DNA of 25,148 nucleotides, taken from positions 1 through 25,148 of IMG/VR virus record IMGVR_UViG_3300045999_003304. One strand, 5' to 3'. Made by a program: the position numbers and the translations under genes. The notes under the pieces are model-generated. The model saw nothing but the letters and a program-made list of their open reading frames with translations, made no database searches and was not told where the DNA came from. The stretch comes from a virus. This document shows positions 22,376 through 25,148 of this stretch, piece by piece (position 1 is the first letter of the stretch; every line of letters starts with the position of its first letter).

Positions 22376-22561
22376 TTAAGACAGCGCGAGGCGCACTTGA
22401 TAGCGAGAGATCTGGAGGTGAGCGGCGATGCGTTGCTGCGACCAGCCTTGGCGGCGCAGGCGATGAATGCGTTGGCTGCGGGATTCAGTGGCCCAGAGGA
22501 TCACGCCGAGGGCGATCACGATGGGGAACACCAGCGCCCACAGCAGGGCGGTGATGGTCAT
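22376..22561 (-). CDS. Membrane-anchored HTH-like microprotein (61 aa)
   Basis: ATG start at 22561. Residues about 3-24 (ITALLWALVFPIVIALGVIL) form one clear membrane segment. After a short charged linker (ATESRSQR), residues about 32-60 (HRLRRQGWSQQRIAAHLQIS plus RYQVRLAL) look like a helix-turn-helix. The combination suggests a small membrane-tethered DNA-binding or regulatory protein. It lies between the sigma factor and the portal gene. Function is unknown; the HTH call rests on pattern (G-x-S-x-x-x-I-A-x-x-L-x-I-S) and could be coincidental. Confidence 0.55.
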   Translation of the reverse strand: MTITALLWALVFPIVIALGVILWATESRSQRIHRLRRQGWSQQRIAAHLQISRYQVRLALS

Positions 22562-22656
22562 GGTGGAAAGACTTGGGGTTCGCGGTGGTGAGCTGCTGCT
22601 CAGCGCTGCCGCACCCCATCCATAGCATCTGTGGCTCGTTAGCGCAAGTCCCTGCG

Positions 22657-23271
22657 CTAGAGCCAGCCAGCATCCATCTGATCGTCGGCGGAGTGCAGCT
22701 CAAAGCCGCCCAGCTCGTGCCCCATGCCGGCGGTGGCCCGCAGGTCCAGCTTGAGTTCTTCCGCGCTGATGCCGAGCTTCACGCACACCTGCGCCATGGT
22801 CTCGCCGCGCTCCAGCAGGCGTCTGGCGTGCATTCCCCGCTGACGCACCGCACCGGGGGCCTTGAGCCAGAAGTTGTGGTCCCGGATGTAGTGACGCCAC
22901 TCACCGAGGATGAAGGGCAAGGCGATGGTGGAGAACTTGTAGCCGGTGGCGGCGTCGTATTTGCGCACCGCCTTGAGCAGGCCGATCAGGCCGAGGCTGT
23001 AGAGGTCTTCGATCTCAATGCAGCGGTATTTGTGGTGCTGCTGTTTGATGATCAGCTTGAGCAGGGGGATGTGCTGCTGCACCATGCGCTCTTCTTTGCG
23101 GCGCTGCTTGGGGCAGGTCTCGCGGTAGAGGAGGGTTTTGGGGCGGGTGCTCTTGGGCTTGCGCGGCGGCAGCTTGCCCGTGGGCAGGGGTGCAGGCTGC
23201 CAGGGGCCATCGGAGAGGAGCGGAAGGCTCAGCTGACCGTCGCAAGGTCTGTGGCGCTGGGGTTTGGTCAT
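22657..23271 (-). CDS. Sigma-70-family factor lacking region 4 (204 aa)
   Basis: Likely directs RNA polymerase to phage promoters. The second ATG at 23271 shares one base with the terminase TGA; an ATG two codons upstream (23277) is the alternative. After a basic, Pro-rich N-terminal extension of about 60 residues comes region 2 (about 62-133 in the longer numbering): EDLYSLGLIGLLKAVRKYDA, YKFSTIALPFILGEWRHYIR, containing core-binding and -10-recognition motifs. Residues about 139-181 resemble region 3 (GETMAQVCVKLGISAEELKL). I see no region 4, which normally binds the -35 element, so the protein is short for the family (typically 250 or more). Confidence 0.8.
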   Translation of the reverse strand: MTKPQRHRPCDGQLSLPLLSDGPWQPAPLPTGKLPPRKPKSTRPKTLLYRETCPKQRRKEERMVQQHIPLLKLIIKQQHHKYRCIEIEDLYSLGLIGLLKAVRKYDAATGYKFSTIALPFILGEWRHYIRDHNFWLKAPGAVRQRGMHARRLLERGETMAQVCVKLGISAEELKLDLRATAGMGHELGGFELHSADDQMDAGWL

Positions 23272-24674
23272 CACCATGCGGCGGCCTGCCCGTAGGAGAC
23301 AGCGGCAGCCGTGCTGATCGCTGGGCGGCTGCGCAGCCAGGAGAGGCCTTGGCTCAGAGCGTCCACTTGGTCGTCGTGGGCGGCATTGGGGAAGGCAGCT
23401 GCCTCTTCGATGAGAGCCGATGCCCAGCTGCTGCGCTCCGGCAGGAAGACGTTGCCGGCTTCGATCATTGGGGAGATCGCTGAGGCGCGAGAGAACTTCC
23501 CGCCTTGTGGGTTGACCGCGATCAGACCGGGCACCTTGGTGCGGAGCATGGCGATGACGGCGGGGCCGTTCGCCTTGTCTTCCACCACCGTGGCGACAGG
23601 CTTGTAGCGGTTGAAGGTGTTGACGATGGCGGGGATCGTCTCGGTGATGTCGAGGCGGTCGCGGATGCAGTCGAGCAGGTAGAAGCTGGCGCCTTTCTGG
23701 CCGATCACCAGGCCCACCACGTAGTCAGTGTTGGGGCCGTCTTTGAAGGTGAGATCCCAGGAGGTGATGATGCGATCCAGCTGGGGCAGCTCGCGGTAGG
23801 TCTGCCACCAGGAGCGCTTGAACAGGCCACCGGCTGGTGGGGAGGGCCGCTGCTGGAAGAGGGCATTGAAGCCGTATTCACCAAGCACACGGCGGCGATC
23901 TTGCAGGGCGGTGAGGTCGTAGCGCTCGGGGCAGAGCGCAGCACCGGGGGTGCGGCCGAGGGGGTCGTTGTCTTCCGCGATGGCGGGCAGGTTGACGACG
24001 GTCCAGCTGTCGGCGTCGTCGGAATTGAGGATGCGGCCGGCCAGGTCGTCTTCATGCCAGCGCGTCATGGTGAGCACGACGGCACCACCGGGTTCAAGGC
24101 GGGTGTAGAGGTCGTCTCGATACCAGTTCCAAACCCGTTCGCGGTAGGCCTCAGATTCGGCCTCCTCTCTGCTCTTAGTTGGGTCGTCAATGAGTGTCAG
24201 GGAACTTCCCAAACCTGTGATCCCTGCACCTACACCAACGGCGCGAAGACCACCACCAGCGGGTGTCTCCCACTGCTCCACAGATTTGCGGTCGCTGCTG
24301 ATCTCAAAGCGCTGCGAAGCAATCCGCCGAGCTTGCCGACTAAAGGTATTGGCCAGCGTCTGCGAATAGGCAGCGATCACCACGCGCTGCGTGGGGTCTT
24401 GCTCTAAGCGATAGACGGGATAGCGGATCGTGCCTTGGTGGCTTTTGCCATGGCGGGGCGGCACGGTGACGATCAGACGCTTGAGAGTTCCGGCGGTGAT
24501 GGCGTCGAGGTAGGTGCGGATGTAAGCGAGGTGCGGCCAGTCCCAGTTGTCGTTGGGGGAGACCTGCTTGAGCCAGTCGTAGAAGGAAAGGCGCTCTACG
24601 GGCTGGGTGGAGCGGTCGTTCAGAAAGGCCGTGATGGGCTCGGGCTTACAGAGACCAGCCAGGAGCGATGCCAT
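23271..24674 (-). CDS. Terminase large subunit (467 aa)
   Basis: DNA-packaging motor with ATPase and nuclease domains. The ATG at 24674 shares one base with the TGA of the small subunit; a longer frame to 24800 would run through that gene and is rejected. Visible motifs are Walker A PPRHGKS (about residues 72-78), Walker B LTLIDDP (about 159-165), the coupling motif LTMTRWHEDDL (about 201-211), and the RNase H-like nuclease with ITSWDLTFKDG (D307), VVEDKANG (E366) and AAHDDQVDAL (D434-D438). Length and motif spacing fit the family. It sits in the usual place before the portal, but a sigma gene intervenes. Confidence 0.92.
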   Translation of the reverse strand: MASLLAGLCKPEPITAFLNDRSTQPVERLSFYDWLKQVSPNDNWDWPHLAYIRTYLDAITAGTLKRLIVTVPPRHGKSHQGTIRYPVYRLEQDPTQRVVIAAYSQTLANTFSRQARRIASQRFEISSDRKSVEQWETPAGGGLRAVGVGAGITGLGSSLTLIDDPTKSREEAESEAYRERVWNWYRDDLYTRLEPGGAVVLTMTRWHEDDLAGRILNSDDADSWTVVNLPAIAEDNDPLGRTPGAALCPERYDLTALQDRRRVLGEYGFNALFQQRPSPPAGGLFKRSWWQTYRELPQLDRIITSWDLTFKDGPNTDYVVGLVIGQKGASFYLLDCIRDRLDITETIPAIVNTFNRYKPVATVVEDKANGPAVIAMLRTKVPGLIAVNPQGGKFSRASAISPMIEAGNVFLPERSSWASALIEEAAAFPNAAHDDQVDALSQGLSWLRSRPAISTAAAVSYGQAAAW

Positions 24675-24997
24675 CAGGACATCTCGAAGCGGAGCAGCTT
24701 GGCTTGGTCTTCCAAGGCCTTGAGGGCGACACCGAGCTGATTGGATTCGGATGCGCGGCGTTCGTAGTCGTAGAGGCGAGCGACTGCAGCTGCTAGCCAC
24801 TGAGGGCGTTCAAGTTCGGCATCCAGTTGCATTAACTGGCGTGCGCGTTGGATGTAAGTCTCGGCTGTACGTTCGGCCACTCCCCATTGCTCCGCCGCGT
24901 ATCGCAGGATTTGGGTACGGCTATAGGCGCGAAGAAGCAGGTCGTAAACGGCGTTGACCCGCTCATCAATTTCTACGTTAGTGCTCTTCTTTGCCAT
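24674..24997 (-). CDS. Terminase small subunit (107 aa)
   Basis: I choose the ATG at 24997 (MAKKSTNVEIDERV) over the TTG two codons upstream. The 107-residue product is all-helical, with an N-terminal HTH (RTQILRYAAEQWGVAERTAE followed by TYIQRARQL) and a C-terminal helix (ALKALEDQAKLLRFEM). Size, fold and position just before the large terminase fit the DNA-recognising small subunit. It overlaps the large-subunit start by one base (TGATG), so the two are translationally coupled. Confidence 0.8.
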   Translation of the reverse strand: MAKKSTNVEIDERVNAVYDLLLRAYSRTQILRYAAEQWGVAERTAETYIQRARQLMQLDAELERPQWLAAAVARLYDYERRASESNQLGVALKALEDQAKLLRFEMS

Positions 24998-25006
24998 AGC
25001 CAAAGT

Positions 25007-25148
25007 TTAACCGGAGGCCGGCATGAAGAGGGTGCCGTCTGAGGCGAGCACGTTGAGGCGCAGTTCAGCGTCTTGTGCATCAAAGGCCCAGATGGTGCCC
25101 ATGCGAGGGAGGGTTTCGGGCTCGATGGTGAAGAGGAAGAGGTATCCT
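25007..25148 (-). CDS. Unknown protein, C-terminal part only (46 codons)
   Basis: A frame enters from the right edge and ends with TAA at 25009-25007, nine bases before the small terminase ATG. Its visible residues are beta-rich: GYLFLFTIEPETLPRMGTIW, then AFDAQDAELRLNVLASDGTL and FMPASG. It is presumably the gene upstream of the terminase in the same operon. Function cannot be assigned from this fragment. Confidence 0.55.
   Translation of the reverse strand, partial: GYLFLFTIEPETLPRMGTIWAFDAQDAELRLNVLASDGTLFMPASG

Noticed and set aside
23505-24407. A 300-codon plus-strand frame opposite the large terminase
   Set aside because: The opposite strand has the full set of terminase motifs; this frame shows none.
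24674-24800. Longer N-terminus for the large terminase
   Set aside because: It would lie in another frame within the small terminase gene and is Arg/Ser-rich; the coupled ATG at 24674 is preferred.
1-25148. CRISPR arrays, tRNA genes, insertion sequences, integrase or attachment sites
   Set aside because: No regular repeat-spacer pattern, no cloverleaf-like sequence, no transposase or recombinase motif seen.

Overview
The window looks like a stretch of tailed-phage (siphovirus-type) genome, either a free phage or a prophage. The host is probably a unicellular cyanobacterium of the Synechococcus/Cyanobium kind. Evidence for this is the GC-rich, densely packed late region and the fibre proteins with motifs common in cyanophage and aquatic-phage fibres (for example INSTTVSVDDKTFELG, and paired N-termini of the MANLIKLKR type). 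No host gene, integrase, tRNA or att site is visible, so prophage versus lytic phage and the exact host remain inference. All structural genes lie on the minus strand and read from high to low coordinates; only one real gene lies on the plus strand.

In transcription order: the 3' end of an unknown gene (25148-25007), small terminase (24997-24674), large terminase (24674-23271), a small sigma-70-like factor (23271-22657), a membrane/HTH microprotein (22561-22376), portal (22338-20863), and a MuF-type minor head protein interrupted by an intein (20863-19004). Next come a small helical connector-like protein, tail tube, stopper-like and HK97-gp10-like proteins, tape measure (17248-14966), a distal-tail-like protein, a tail hub (14217-11803) and several minor tail proteins. 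A scaffold-like protein follows (9182-8484), then a tail-assembly chaperone pair joined by a probable programmed -1 frameshift (8484-7271), a tail-terminator/fibre hybrid, three short fibre proteins, an 801-residue adhesin, a fibre-chaperone-like protein, an HK97-fold major capsid protein (1732-803) and small genes. Scaffold, chaperone and capsid are far from their usual places, so the module order is unusual.

The most striking object is at 19223-20044. The minor head protein carries a canonical class-1 intein (Cys1, block B TANH, C-terminal His-Asn followed by Cys+1) inserted in the HPN|CRC motif of the MuF domain. The middle of the intein holds no sense-strand LAGLIDADG or HNH nuclease. Instead a complete HTH plus Vsr/EDxHD-like homing endonuclease gene (19295-20038) lies on the opposite strand, wholly inside the intein DNA. 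Its codons are exactly aligned with the antisense codons of the intein frame, and it ends 6 bp from the intein boundary. One DNA segment thus encodes splicing on one strand and mobility on the other.

Other signals: a slippery A AAA AAG heptamer between the chaperone frames; about twelve copies of a GGCAANTTCA-like motif at gene junctions; two near-identical terminators, each followed by a copy of that motif; many 1-nt TGATG stop/start overlaps; and AT-rich islands in the tail hub and adhesin that suggest mosaic exchange.
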